This document shows positions 55,172 to 63,919 of a stretch of 64,000 nt of DNA, piece by piece. The DNA is taken from assembly GCF_003030465.1 (NCBI RefSeq), contig NZ_CP028339.1, positions 1,240,001-1,304,000 of the forward strand, in the 5' to 3' direction. Under the pieces are notes generated by a model. The model was not told where the DNA came from. It did not search any database and was given only the letters and a program-made list of their open reading frames with translations. Source of the DNA: Thauera aromatica K172. Its GTDB lineage: Bacteria; Pseudomonadota; Gammaproteobacteria; Burkholderiales; Rhodocyclaceae. Each line of letters starts with the position of its first letter. Position 1 is the stretch's first letter. The position numbers were made by a program, and so were the translations under genes.

Positions 55172-56107
55172 ATGGAGGAACCGGCGAATCTTGACGAACT
55201 GGAGAGTCATGAACCGGATCTTCCGCCCGAGGTGGAGGTATTTGCCGGCCATCCGGTGCAGGCGGTCGAGAACGAGTTTTTCAGCGATGTCACCCAGCTC
55301 TATCTGAACGAGATCGGTGCCAACCCGCTGCTCAGCGCCGAAGAGGAGCTGCGCCTGGCCCGGCTGGTCCGGGAAGGGGATTTCCGCTCACGGCAGACGA
55401 TGATCGAGCGCAACCTGCGCCTCGTGGTCAACATCGCCAAACATTACCTCAACCGGGGCATTCCGCTGCTCGACCTCGTCGAGGAGGGTAACCTTGGGTT
55501 GATGCACGCGCTCGACAAATTCGACCCCGAGCGCGGGTTCCGCTTCTCCACCTATGCCACATGGTGGATCCGGCAGAATATCGAGCGCGCGATCATGAAC
55601 CAGTCGCGCACGATCCGCCTGCCGGTGCATGTGGTGAAGGAACTCAACCAGGTGTTGCGCGCCCAGCGCAGCATCGAGGCGGTTTCCAACGGCGAGTCCA
55701 CGCTCGAGGACATCGCCGGCCGCCTGGGCAAGCCGGTCGACGACATCCGGGCGATCCTCGCTCTCAGCGAGCACACCGCATCACTCGATGCACCGCTGGA
55801 TATCGACCCTTCACTGTCGATCGGGGAATCGCTCGCCGACGACCATCAGCCCGCTCCCGAAGTCCAGCTCCATAAAGTCGAGATCGGGGATCTGGTCCGA
55901 ACCTGGATCAGGATGCTCAACGACAAGCAGCGCTTGGTCGTGCGCCACCGCTACGGCATCGATGAGTGCGATCTGCTCACGCTGGAGGAGCTGGCGACCC
56001 GTCTCGATCTGACCCGCGAGCGGGTGCGCCAGATCCAGCTCGAGGCTCTGGGCCAGCTGCGTCGCATCCTCAAGCGCAACGGTATTTCTCGCGACGCCCT
56101 GTTGTAA
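55172..56107 (+). CDS. rpoS: RNA polymerase sigma factor RpoS
   Basis: Stationary-phase and general stress sigma factor of 311 residues. Region 1.2 (DVTQLYLNEIGANPLLSAEEE), region 2 with the RpoD-box core (ERNLRLVVNIAKHYLNRG, FSTYATWWIRQNIERAI), region 3 and region 4 (LTLEELATRLDLTRERVRQIQ) are complete. I chose ATG 55172, preceded 5 bases earlier by AGG; GTG 55166 would lie within the ribosome site. It lacks region 1.1 of RpoD, as expected. Distance to nlpD is 11 bases. Confidence 0.96.
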   Translation: MEEPANLDELESHEPDLPPEVEVFAGHPVQAVENEFFSDVTQLYLNEIGANPLLSAEEELRLARLVREGDFRSRQTMIERNLRLVVNIAKHYLNRGIPLLDLVEEGNLGLMHALDKFDPERGFRFSTYATWWIRQNIERAIMNQSRTIRLPVHVVKELNQVLRAQRSIEAVSNGESTLEDIAGRLGKPVDDIRAILALSEHTASLDAPLDIDPSLSIGESLADDHQPAPEVQLHKVEIGDLVRTWIRMLNDKQRLVVRHRYGIDECDLLTLEELATRLDLTRERVRQIQLEALGQLRRILKRNGISRDALL

Positions 56108-56200
56108 GCGCGGAACGCGCCCCGGGGCCAGCCTTGGGCCTCGCCGGCCCGGCTTTCCTCACCCCGCTTATTGCTTCCAGGCCCGCCCGGGGGAATGCGC

Positions 56201-57004
56201 TCAACGTGGCGGCGGGGGCGTGTTCGGCGGATAGACGCGCAAATAAAACTCCCGGCTCGCGTAGGCCATCACGGGCAGCGTGATCAGCAGCAGGGGCAGC
56301 AGCAGTGCGCTGACCATGATCACCGCGGCGAGCAGCACGGCCCAGCTCAGCACCACGCCGAAGCGCCCGAAAACCGCGCGCACGCTCGCCACCACGGCCG
56401 GCACGAGGCGCGCGCGCCGGTCGTAGAGCAGCGGGATCGAGAACGCCGAGACCGCGAACAGGATGAAGGCGAGCACCGCGCCCATGATCGCGCTGTAGAA
56501 AACGTAGCCGGCAACGGTTTCTTCGAAGCGCAGCAGGCGCATGAAGCCGACCGGCTCGCGCCCGACCATGAAGCCGTACAGGATGCCGGCGTCGGTTATC
56601 CAGATCAGGAAGATCAGCACGCATACGAAGGACATCACCCAGCCGCCGCGCGGCATGCGCCGGAAGCCGCGGGCAATGTCGCCGAGGGTGGCTTTTTCGT
56701 TGTGGCGCAGGCGGTCCGAGAGGGCGAAGAAACCGGCGAGCAAGGCCGGTCCGACGAGCATGAAACCGCCCGCGAGCGACAGGCTGACGGGGGCGATTCC
56801 GGCCGCCTCGAGAAGGATGAACATCAGCGCGCCGAGTACGGTGAATACGGCGGCGAAGCCCGCGCTGAGCAGCGGCTGGGCGCGGAACTGCGCCGCTCCG
56901 GCGGTGATGGCGGCAAGCAGGTCGTGCCGCCGGACCGCAGCCGGGCGCAGTGTGGCGGGATCGGTGGCGGGTGGCGGCCCGCGGTGATGGGAGATGTCCG
57001 GCAT
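56201..57004 (-). CDS. DUF2189 family membrane protein
   Basis: Integral membrane protein of 267 residues with about six hydrophobic segments, a Pro-rich N-terminus and a Pro-rich C-terminal tail. The patterns RHDLLAAITAGAAQFRAQPLL and FMLVGPALLAGFFALSDRLR, and the cluster SAFSIPLLYDR, are characteristic of DUF2189 proteins, common in alpha- and betaproteobacteria and of unknown function. Convergent with rpoS; downstream hairpins are weak. The 146 bases between its start and mltB show no feature. Confidence 0.83.
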   Translation of the reverse strand: MPDISHHRGPPPATDPATLRPAAVRRHDLLAAITAGAAQFRAQPLLSAGFAAVFTVLGALMFILLEAAGIAPVSLSLAGGFMLVGPALLAGFFALSDRLRHNEKATLGDIARGFRRMPRGGWVMSFVCVLIFLIWITDAGILYGFMVGREPVGFMRLLRFEETVAGYVFYSAIMGAVLAFILFAVSAFSIPLLYDRRARLVPAVVASVRAVFGRFGVVLSWAVLLAAVIMVSALLLPLLLITLPVMAYASREFYLRVYPPNTPPPPR

Positions 57005-57150
57005 GGTCGGCTACTCGATCGGGCGCGGCGCCCTGGCTCCGCGCGCCGCCTGCGGATGGCAACCGGCACCGCCGGCGCCATGACCGTCTCGTCGATGGCT
57101 GGCATATCACGACCTTCCGGTCGACGCCAGTTTAACCGCGGGATGCCCGC

Positions 57151-58197
57151 TCAGGGCCGGTTCCGTGCGGAACGCATGGCGTCGACCAGCCGGCGCAGGC
57201 GCAGGGCTTCGGCCAGTTCGAACACGGACATCGCATAAAAGCTGCTGCGGTTGTAACGGGTGATGACGTAGAAGTTGCGATACCCGAGCCAGTATTCGGT
57301 GGCTGCGCCCGGCGTCTCCAGATCGACCAGTGTTGCGGTCGCCGCCGCCGCCCTGCCGTCCAGGGGGCCGATGCCTGCGCGTGCAAGGATGTCCGGCGCC
57401 AGTGCAGGCTCGATTCCCGCCCCGAGCAGGGGGGCGGTGTCGGCACCGGGCGCGACTCGCGCCCGTTCGGCGACCGGGGCGCCGGCCTGCCAGCCGTGGG
57501 CATGGAGGTAATTCGCCACACTGCCGATGGCGTCGCTGGGGTCGCGGTCGAAATCGACCCGGCCATCGCCGTCGAAATCCACCGCGTAGGCACGCACGCT
57601 GCTGGGCAGGAACTGCGGATAGCCGAGCGCCCCGGCGAACGAGCCGCTATAGCTTGCCGGGTCGCGCCCCTGCTCGCGTGCGAGGAGAAACAGGGCTTCG
57701 AGTTCACGGCGGAACAGCTCGGCTCGCGGCGGATAGTCGAATGCCAGGGTGGCGAGGGCGGACAGGGTCTCGAAATCGCCGGTGTGCCGGCCGTACATCG
57801 TCTCCACGCCGAGGATGGCGACGATGATTTCCGCCGGTACGCCGTACTGGTCGGCCGCGCGCTGGAGCGTCGCCGCATGTGCTTCCCAGAACGCCACTCC
57901 GCCGTCGATGCGCGTGCGGTCGAGAAAGCGCGCCCGGTAGTTCTGCCAGGATCGCGCCCCCTTGTGTGCAGGCGGGGTGATCAGCTGGATCACGCCGGGG
58001 TCGTGGCGGGCACGGGCGAGTGCGCGCTCGAGTGCGGCAGGGTCGAAATCGTGGCGGGCCGCGAGTTCGGCCATGAACGCGCGTGCGTCCTCGCGTTCGG
58101 CATAGGAGGCCGTGGCTAGTGCCGGTAGGGTAAGGGCGAGCACGGCGCTGGCCAGGCGGGCGAAACAGCGGTTCGAGAAGAAGGCGGAAAAGCTCAT
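57151..58197 (-). CDS. mltB: Membrane-bound lytic murein transglycosylase B
   Basis: Cleaves glycan strands of peptidoglycan to form anhydromuropeptides. The 348 residues start with a signal peptide (about 1-30, ending LATASYA) without a lipobox, so this form is periplasmic rather than lipidated. The catalytic Glu is in IILGVETMYGRHTGDF-like sequence (AILGVETMYGRHTG), and GYPQFLPSSV and the DFDGDGRVDFDRDPSDAIGS segment are family markers. ATG at 58197 is used; the long upstream open frame is not conserved. Confidence 0.92.
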   Translation of the reverse strand: MSFSAFFSNRCFARLASAVLALTLPALATASYAEREDARAFMAELAARHDFDPAALERALARARHDPGVIQLITPPAHKGARSWQNYRARFLDRTRIDGGVAFWEAHAATLQRAADQYGVPAEIIVAILGVETMYGRHTGDFETLSALATLAFDYPPRAELFRRELEALFLLAREQGRDPASYSGSFAGALGYPQFLPSSVRAYAVDFDGDGRVDFDRDPSDAIGSVANYLHAHGWQAGAPVAERARVAPGADTAPLLGAGIEPALAPDILARAGIGPLDGRAAAATATLVDLETPGAATEYWLGYRNFYVITRYNRSSFYAMSVFELAEALRLRRLVDAMRSARNRP

Positions 58198-58509
58198 GGT
58201 CGTCCGGTCGAATCGATACGATGGCACGGCAGCTGCGGGCGCCGGCGGGGAGGGCCGCGGAGGCTCGTCCGGGCGGGCAGGCCGAAGCGCGCAGACCTTG
58301 CCTGGAACGCCCCAATCGGCCTCTTCGCGCAGGCGATCCGCATGGTGGGAGGCATTGCGGGGCGCACTGTGAAATTGATCGGGAAGCGGTGATAATAGAC
58401 GACAAAGTCTGCTGTCCGATGGTTCCGCATCATGCGACGGGTGAAAAACCGCGCGGCTTCCATGCAGACGACCACCGCTTCGAATCTTGGTGACGAGAGA
58501 GGGAGGAAC
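58198..58509. other. Divergent intergenic region between mltB and the deacetylase-like gene
   Basis: 312 bases with control signals for two divergent genes. The part near mltB is GC-rich with no gene visible. Near 58391-58396 is a GATAAT -10-like sequence on the plus strand with no good -35. AGAGAGGGAGG (58495-58506) is the ribosome site of the deacetylase-like gene. I see no strong hairpin. Confidence 0.4.
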
Positions 58510-59436
58510 ATGACGACTACGGCATTCATCACCCATCGCGAGTGCTGGCTCCATGACATGGGGGCGATGCACCCTGAATGCCCCGAGCGTCTGGCCGCGA
58601 TCAACGACAGGCTGATCGCATCCGGGCTGGACATGTACGTCTCCTTCTATGACGCCCCGGTGGCCGAGCGGGCGCAGCTGGCGCGCGTCCATGCCGCCGA
58701 ATACCTCGAAGAGCTGTTCGCCAGCGTGCCCGAGCACGGCATCCGCCACCTCGACCCCGACACCGCGATGAGCCCGGGCACGATGAAGGCCGCCTTACGT
58801 TCGGCGGGGGCGGGGGTGCTGGCGACCGACCTGGTGATGAAGGGTGAAATCGAAAATGCCTTTTGTGCGGTTCGCCCCCCTGGCCACCATGCCGAGCGGG
58901 CCAAGGCGATGGGGTTCTGCTTCATGAACAACGTCGCCATCGCCGCCGCCCATGCGCTCGAAGCGCATGGCCTGGAGCGCGTGGCGATCGTCGATTTCGA
59001 CGTCCACCACGGCAACGGCACCGAAGACATCTTCCGCGACGATCCCCGGGTGATGATGGCGGGCGTCTTCCAGCACCCGTTCTACCCTTACAGCGGCACC
59101 GACAACCCGTCGCCGCACATGCGCAACGTTCCCTTGCCGGCCGGCACCCGGGGCGAGGCCTTCCGCCAGGTTTTCAGCGACATCCTGGTGCCGGCGCTGC
59201 ACAGCCATCGTCCGCAGATGGTCTTCATCTCGGCCGGCTTCGACGGCCACTACGAAGACGACATGGGCTCGCTCGGACTGCTCGAAGCCGACTACGTCTG
59301 GGCCACGGAGCAGGTCAAGAGCGTCGCGGAAAGCTGTGGCCACAAACGGATCGTGTCCATTCTCGAAGGCGGCTACGCGCTGTCCGCGCTGGCGCGCTCG
59401 GTGGTGGCCCACATCAAGTCCCTCGCCGACCTGTGA
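58510..59436 (+). CDS. Histone deacetylase family hydrolase
   Basis: Zinc-dependent amidohydrolase of the class II HDAC/acetoin-utilisation/acetylpolyamine hydrolase superfamily, 308 residues. Active-site elements are visible: RPPGHHAE (tandem His), the FDVHHGNGT zinc site (Asp and His), and the later SAGFDGHYEDDMG Asp ligand. The bacterial substrate may be acetylated polyamines, acetoin-related proteins or protein lysines; the sequence does not decide. The start at 58510 follows a strong GGGAGGAA site. Confidence 0.88.
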   Translation: MTTTAFITHRECWLHDMGAMHPECPERLAAINDRLIASGLDMYVSFYDAPVAERAQLARVHAAEYLEELFASVPEHGIRHLDPDTAMSPGTMKAALRSAGAGVLATDLVMKGEIENAFCAVRPPGHHAERAKAMGFCFMNNVAIAAAHALEAHGLERVAIVDFDVHHGNGTEDIFRDDPRVMMAGVFQHPFYPYSGTDNPSPHMRNVPLPAGTRGEAFRQVFSDILVPALHSHRPQMVFISAGFDGHYEDDMGSLGLLEADYVWATEQVKSVAESCGHKRIVSILEGGYALSALARSVVAHIKSLADL

Positions 59437-59565
59437 GTGCGCACCGGGGCACCTGCAGGGCGGCCACCTCCCTGTTCCGTCTTCCGTTCCGCCGCTGAAA
59501 CCGTCTTCCATGCGCGGACGCGCGGCGATTTCGCCGGCCACGCTGGCCGAGTTTCGGCGATCGGT

Positions 59566-59571
59566 TAGAAT
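59566..59571 (+). promoter_or_regulatory. Putative -10 element of dapA
   Basis: TAGAAT followed by CGCCCTTTT lies 27 bases before the dapA ATG; nothing convincing is seen at -35. The same TAGAATCG form occurs at several other gene starts in this window. Confidence 0.4.
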
Positions 59572-59598
59572 CGCCCTTTTATCGCACTACCCCACGCC

Positions 59599-60477
59599 AT
59601 GATTACCGGATCGCTTGTCGCCATCGTCACTCCCATGCAGGACGACGGGAGCCTGGATTTCCCCCGCTTGCACAGTCTCATCGACTGGCATATCGCCGAA
59701 GGCACCGACGGCATCGTGGTCGTCGGCACGACCGGTGAATCGCCCACCGTCGACGTCGACGAGCACTGCGAACTCATCCGCAGCACCGTCGACCACGTCG
59801 CTGGCCGCGTTCCGGTGATCGCCGGCACCGGGGCCAACTCCACCGCCGAGGCGGTGGAACTGGCCCGCTTCGCCCGCGAGGCAGGGGCGAGCGCCCATCT
59901 GTCGGTCGTGCCCTACTACAACAAGCCGACGCAGGAAGGGCTGTACCGCCATTTCCGCACCATTGCCGAAGCGGTCGAACTGCCGCTGATCCTGTACAAC
60001 GTGCCCGGGCGCACGGTTGCCGATCTCGCCAACGACACCACGCTGCGCCTGGCTGAAATTCCCAACATCGTTGGCATCAAGGACGCCACCGGCAACCTCG
60101 ATCGTGCCTGCGACCTGATCGAGCGCGCACCTGCCGGTTTCGCCCTCTACAGCGGCGACGACATGAGCTCGGCCGCGTTCCTGATGCTCGGCGGCCATGG
60201 CGTGATCTCGGTCACCGCCAACGTCGCGCCGCGTGCGATGCATGCGCTGTGCGCCGCCGCCGCGGCCGGCGACATGCTCGCGCTGCGACAGACCAATGCC
60301 GCCCTCACCGGCCTGCACCGCGATCTGTTCTGCGAAGCCAACCCGATCCCGGTGAAGTGGGCGGTTGCCCGCATGGGGCTGGTCGGCGACGGTATCCGCC
60401 TGCCTCTCACTCCGCTGTCGGAAGCCCATCACGCGCGCGTACTCGAGGCGATGCGCAAGGCCGGCATCCAGGTCTGA
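59599..60477 (+). CDS. dapA: 4-hydroxy-tetrahydrodipicolinate synthase
   Basis: Condenses aspartate semialdehyde with pyruvate, first step of lysine/diaminopimelate synthesis. TIM-barrel of 292 residues: the Schiff-base lysine is in GIKDATGNL, catalytic Tyr in [17 protein letters not shown], and [10 protein letters not shown] binds substrate. The dapA-bamC order that follows is conserved across proteobacteria. Confidence 0.97.
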   Translation: MITGSLVAIVTPMQDDGSLDFPRLHSLIDWHIAEGTDGIVVVGTTGESPTVDVDEHCELIRSTVDHVAGRVPVIAGTGANSTAEAVELARFAREAGASAHLSVVPYYNKPTQEGLYRHFRTIAEAVELPLILYNVPGRTVADLANDTTLRLAEIPNIVGIKDATGNLDRACDLIERAPAGFALYSGDDMSSAAFLMLGGHGVISVTANVAPRAMHALCAAAAAGDMLALRQTNAALTGLHRDLFCEANPIPVKWAVARMGLVGDGIRLPLTPLSEAHHARVLEAMRKAGIQV

Positions 60478-60503
60478 CCCGAACTTCTTTGTCCAGGAAA
60501 TCC

Positions 60504-61646
60504 ATGAACTGCTCCACGCGCACTTCCTTTTCCCTGCTGGCCATGACGCTCGCGCTTGGCGGCTGCTCGGGGTCGCTGCTCGAGTCCAAGCGCATCGACT
60601 ACAAGAGCTCGCGTCAGATCGAACGCCCGCTCGAAGTTCCTCCCGACCTGACCGCTCCCCGGCGTGACGATCGTTTTGCCGTTCCCGATGTGGCGCCGCG
60701 CGGCGTTGCCACCTACTCGGCCTACGCCGCCGATCGCGCAGGCCAGCCTGCGGCTGCCAGTACGACGGCCGAGGTCCTCACTCCGTCGTCGACGATGCGT
60801 ATCGAGCGCGCGGGCAGCCAGCGCTGGCTCGTGATCAGCGGCACGGCCGACGAGCTGTGGCCTCAGATCAAGGACTTCTGGCTCGAACTGGGCTTCATCC
60901 TGAACGTGGAAAGCCCGGAAATCGGCGTGATGGAAACCGACTGGGCCGAAGACCGCGCCAAGATCCCGCAGGATTTCCTGCGCTCGTCGCTTGGTCGCGT
61001 GATCGACGGTCTGTATTCGACGCCGGAGCGCGACAAGTTCCGCACCCGTCTCGAACAGGGCAAGGATGCGGGCACGGTCGAGGTCTACATCAGCCATCGC
61101 GGCATGATCGAAATCTACCCGACCGAGGCGAAGGACACGACGATCTGGCAGCCGCGCCCGGCCGATCCCGAACTCGAAGCCGAAATGCTGCGCCGCCTGA
61201 TGGTGCGGCTGGGCGCCGAGGAGGCCCGCGCCGAAGCGGCGCTTGCCGCACCGCAGGCGGCAGAGCGGGCGCGGATCAGCACCGGCGGAGACGGTCAGGC
61301 CGCACTGCTGATGGACGAGCCTTTCGATCGCGCCTGGCGCCGCGTCGGCCTCGCCCTCGATCGCACCGGTTTCACCGTCGAGGATCGCGATCGCGCAAAA
61401 GGCCTGTATTTCGTCCGCTACGTGGACCCGGAAGCGGACAACCGGAGCCAGGACCAGGGCTTCTTGTCGCGGCTCGCATTCTGGCGCAGCGAGGACAAGC
61501 CGGCCACCGGCGGCAGCGAATACCGCCTGCGCGTGGAAAGCCAGGGCGAGGCGTCCCGCGTCAGCGTGCTCAGCCGCGAAGGCGGCGTCGATGCCTCGCC
61601 GACGGCGCGGCGCATGCTCGGCCTGCTGCATGAGCAGCTGCGCTGA
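60504..61646 (+). CDS. bamC: Outer-membrane assembly lipoprotein BamC
   Basis: Lipoprotein accessory subunit of the BAM complex that inserts beta-barrel proteins into the outer membrane. The 380 residues have a signal peptide with lipobox LGGC (Cys21), the conserved unstructured lasso segment (RPLEVPPDLTAP) that binds BamD, and two helix-grip domains (about 90-215 and 265-375). I start at ATG 60504, 27 bases after dapA. A strong terminator follows. Confidence 0.93.
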   Translation: MNCSTRTSFSLLAMTLALGGCSGSLLESKRIDYKSSRQIERPLEVPPDLTAPRRDDRFAVPDVAPRGVATYSAYAADRAGQPAAASTTAEVLTPSSTMRIERAGSQRWLVISGTADELWPQIKDFWLELGFILNVESPEIGVMETDWAEDRAKIPQDFLRSSLGRVIDGLYSTPERDKFRTRLEQGKDAGTVEVYISHRGMIEIYPTEAKDTTIWQPRPADPELEAEMLRRLMVRLGAEEARAEAALAAPQAAERARISTGGDGQAALLMDEPFDRAWRRVGLALDRTGFTVEDRDRAKGLYFVRYVDPEADNRSQDQGFLSRLAFWRSEDKPATGGSEYRLRVESQGEASRVSVLSREGGVDASPTARRMLGLLHEQLR

Positions 61647-61652
61647 GCGGAG

Positions 61653-61685
61653 ACAAAAAAGCCGGCGTCAAGCCGGCTTTTTTGT
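61653..61685. terminator. Bidirectional terminator between bamC and a convergent lipoprotein gene
   Basis: ACAAAAAAGCCGGC, loop GTCAA, GCCGGCTTTTTTGT. The stem is flanked by A on one side and T on the other, so it works in both directions: for bamC (plus) and the Ala-rich lipoprotein gene (minus). Confidence 0.9.
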
Positions 61686-61709
61686 CGCAGGTGCGAAGAA
61701 CGCGGCACC

Positions 61710-62048
61710 TTACTTCTGCAGCGACTCCTTCGCCGAATCGACCGCTGCCTTGGCCGCTTCGGTAGCGTCCTGCTTGAGCTCCTGCGCCGCGGCTCCCGCC
61801 TCGGCGGCGGCGGCCTCGGCTTTCTCGCCGAGCTGGGCGGCGGTCTCGCCGGCTGCCGTGGCTGCAGCCGCCGCGGCGTCCCCGGCGGCTTGAGCGCTTT
61901 CCTTGGCGGCGTCAACCGCTTGTGCCGCCGACTCCTTCATTTGCTCCTGAGCGGAGACGGGCTCCTGAACCGCAGCGGGTTCGTCCTTCTTGCCGCAGGC
62001 CGAAACGGCGACGGCGACAAGTGCAGCTACGAGAAGGGGGTACTTCAT
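61710..62048 (-). CDS. Ala-rich helical lipoprotein, function unknown
   Basis: A 112-residue predicted lipoprotein: MKYPLL start, lipobox VSAC (Cys18), then a short linker with KKDEPAAV, then about 75 residues made almost only of Ala, Glu, Lys, Gln and Asp. This part should form long amphipathic helix or coiled coil, somewhat like LEA or Lpp-type proteins, but I see no defined family. The start is at 62048; the longer open frame upstream has a different composition. It has its own terminator shared with bamC. No function is assigned. Confidence 0.72.
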   Translation of the reverse strand: MKYPLLVAALVAVAVSACGKKDEPAAVQEPVSAQEQMKESAAQAVDAAKESAQAAGDAAAAAATAAGETAAQLGEKAEAAAAEAGAAAQELKQDATEAAKAAVDSAKESLQK

Positions 62049-62408
62049 GATGTGTCTTCCTATCGGGTGCATGAATGTGGTTGCGCGATCGCGGTACCTG
62101 CCCGCCAGCCCGGAATTCGAGTCCACCGGTGAGCGAGCAGACACCCGAATCTTAGCAGCTGGATCATGACAATGCCTGGATTTGCTGCGGCGCAAAAAGA
62201 TAATGTATTTGTAAAATTGCATAAAAAACAATTCATTAACTAAATTCAGTCGGAGCTGTTATTGTTTCCAATTGTGCGCTGTGCGGGATCGGTGCCGTGT
62301 TGCGCTGGAATCGGCGCGTGCGCCGAACCGGCGTCCTGCGCCGGCGTGACCGCTGCGAACCGGACAGGGCGGGGTAGAATCGCGCACCGCGTTTCCATCG
62401 ACCCGACC
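62049..62408. other. 360-base intergenic region with an AT-rich island
   Basis: Lies between the divergent Ala-rich lipoprotein gene and rlmD. Bases about 62160-62275 are strongly AT-rich compared with the rest of the window (aaaagataatgtatttg and neighbours). They probably contain promoters in one or both directions, but no single -35/-10 pair is convincing. A TAGAAT (62375-62380) before CGCGCACC lies 29 bases ahead of rlmD and may be its -10. No gene is visible. Confidence 0.5.
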
Positions 62409-63755
62409 ATGCCTGTCGCAAGCATCGAATCCCTGGACCACGAAGGCCGTGGCGTCACCCATGTCGACGGCAAGGCTGTATTCGTCGAAGGGGCGCTGCC
62501 GGGCGAGGAAGTGGAATACACCGTGCTGCGCGAGCGCCCCAGCTACGCCCAGGCCACGGTCGAGCGCGTTCTCCGCCCCAGCGCCCAGCGCGTGGCGCCG
62601 CGCTGCCAGCATTACCAAACCTGTGGCGGCTGTTCGATGCAGCACCTGGATGCCACCGCCCAGGCCGCGGCCAAGCAACGCATCCTCGAAGACGCGCTGT
62701 GGCATATCGGCAAGCTGCGCCCGGCGATCCTCTACCCCGCCATCCACGGCCCGGCGTGGGGGTACCGCGAGCGTGCGCGGCTCGGGGTGCGCCTGGTGCC
62801 GAGCAAGGGCGGGCTGCGCATCGGCTTCCACGAGCGGCGCTCGAGCTACATCGTCGACATGCGCGAATGTCCGGTGCTGCCGCCGCGCATCTCGGCCCTG
62901 CTGCCCCGTCTGCGCGAGCTCATCGCCGGATTGTCGATTCCCGATCGCCTGCCCCAGGTCGAAATCGCCGTCGGCGATGCCGTCACCGTGTTCGTGTTCC
63001 GCAACCTGCTGCCTTTCAGCCGCGCCGACGAAAAGCGTCTCGCCGCCTTTGCCGAAGCCGAGGGCATCCAGGTGTGGCAGCAGCCCGGCGGCCCGGATTC
63101 GGCCATTCCGCTGCATCCGGCGCATGAGGCGGGATTGGCTCAGAGGTTGGCCCCGGGTTTGGCCCCGGGGTTGGCCTATACGCTGCCCGAGTTCGATGTC
63201 AGGATGGAATTCCGTCCGACCGACTTCACCCAGGTCAATGTGCACATCAACCGCGTGCTGATCCGGCGCTCGATGCAGCTGCTCGACCCGCGCCCGGGGG
63301 AGCGCATCGCCGACCTGTTCTGCGGCCTGGGCAACTTCAGCCTGCCGATCGCCCGCCACGGCGCCCGCCTGGTCGGCGTCGAAGGCAGCGACGCGCTGGT
63401 CGCGCGCGCGCTCGACAACGCCCGCCGCAATGCTCTCGACCACCTGACCGAATTCCATGCGGCCAATCTGTTCGAGGCCACCGAGGACAGCCTCGCCGCC
63501 CTCGGTCCGCTCGACAAGCTGCTGATCGATCCTCCGCGCGAGGGCGCGATCGCCGTGGTCAAGGCCCTCGGCCCACAGCAGCTCCCGGCGCGCATCGTCT
63601 ATGTGTCGTGCAATCCGGCCACGCTGGCCCGCGACGCCGCCGTGCTGGTGAGGGAAAAGGGCTATGTGCTGCGCGGCGCCGGCATCGCCAACATGTTCCC
63701 GCACACCTCGCACGTCGAGTCGATCGCGCTGTTCGAGCACTCCGCCCCGAGCTGA
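62409..63755 (+). CDS. rlmD: 23S rRNA (uracil-1939-C5)-methyltransferase
   Basis: SAM-dependent methyltransferase with an iron-sulfur cluster. The 448 residues begin with a TRAM domain (MPVASIESLDHEGRGVTHVD, about 1-58), then the cluster cysteines Cys66, Cys72 and Cys75 (CQHYQTCGGCSMQ), and the catalytic domain with DLFCGLGNFSLPIA, LIDPPREGA and the nucleophile motif VYVSCNPATLARD. The start is ATG 62409. A small 12-base tandem repeat inserts Leu-Ala-Pro-Gly units around residue 247-255. Related RlmC/TrmA enzymes are possible, but the TRAM domain and motifs favour RlmD. Confidence 0.93.
   Translation: MPVASIESLDHEGRGVTHVDGKAVFVEGALPGEEVEYTVLRERPSYAQATVERVLRPSAQRVAPRCQHYQTCGGCSMQHLDATAQAAAKQRILEDALWHIGKLRPAILYPAIHGPAWGYRERARLGVRLVPSKGGLRIGFHERRSSYIVDMRECPVLPPRISALLPRLRELIAGLSIPDRLPQVEIAVGDAVTVFVFRNLLPFSRADEKRLAAFAEAEGIQVWQQPGGPDSAIPLHPAHEAGLAQRLAPGLAPGLAYTLPEFDVRMEFRPTDFTQVNVHINRVLIRRSMQLLDPRPGERIADLFCGLGNFSLPIARHGARLVGVEGSDALVARALDNARRNALDHLTEFHAANLFEATEDSLAALGPLDKLLIDPPREGAIAVVKALGPQQLPARIVYVSCNPATLARDAAVLVREKGYVLRGAGIANMFPHTSHVESIALFEHSAPS
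63147..63176 (+). repeat. 12-base tandem repeat inside rlmD
   Basis: Units begin at 63147, 63159 and 63171: TTGGCCCCGGGT, TTGGCCCCGGGG and a partial TTGGCC. In frame, they encode LAPG LAPG LA. Confidence 0.8.
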
Positions 63756-63793
63756 GCGCCGCCGCAGCCGCGCAAGGCGCGGCCGGGCGGCGC
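63756..63793 (+). terminator. GC-rich hairpin after rlmD
   Basis: Outer stem GCGCCGCC / GGCGGCGC and inner stem CCGCGC / GCGCGG starting at the first base after the rlmD stop. No T run follows, so it may be a stabilising 3' end or a weak terminator. Confidence 0.45.
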
Positions 63794-63808
63794 AGGAACG
63801 GCGCACGG

Positions 63809-63919
63809 ATGGATTTTTACGCACCGGGCCGCGATTTCCGGTTCTTCTACCGCCCTGCCGTGTCGAGTGCGATCGCGTGGGGCGAGGAGTATTACGCCGG
63901 CTCGTTCCGGCTTGGATAG
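63809..63919 (+). CDS. Possible small protein, 36 residues
   Basis: ATG at 63809 opens a 36-codon frame rich in Phe, Tyr and Arg (MDFYAPGRDFRFFYRPAV...), ending TAG at 63919. Its composition, unlike Ala/Arg-rich shadow frames elsewhere, looks like real protein. No clear ribosome site: ACGGCGCACGG upstream. No family recognised. It may be a small gene or the remnant of a larger one. The last 80 bases of the window hold a TATACT -10-like element (63934-63939) and an open frame running off the end that I cannot identify. Confidence 0.35.
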   Translation: MDFYAPGRDFRFFYRPAVSSAIAWGEEYYAGSFRLG

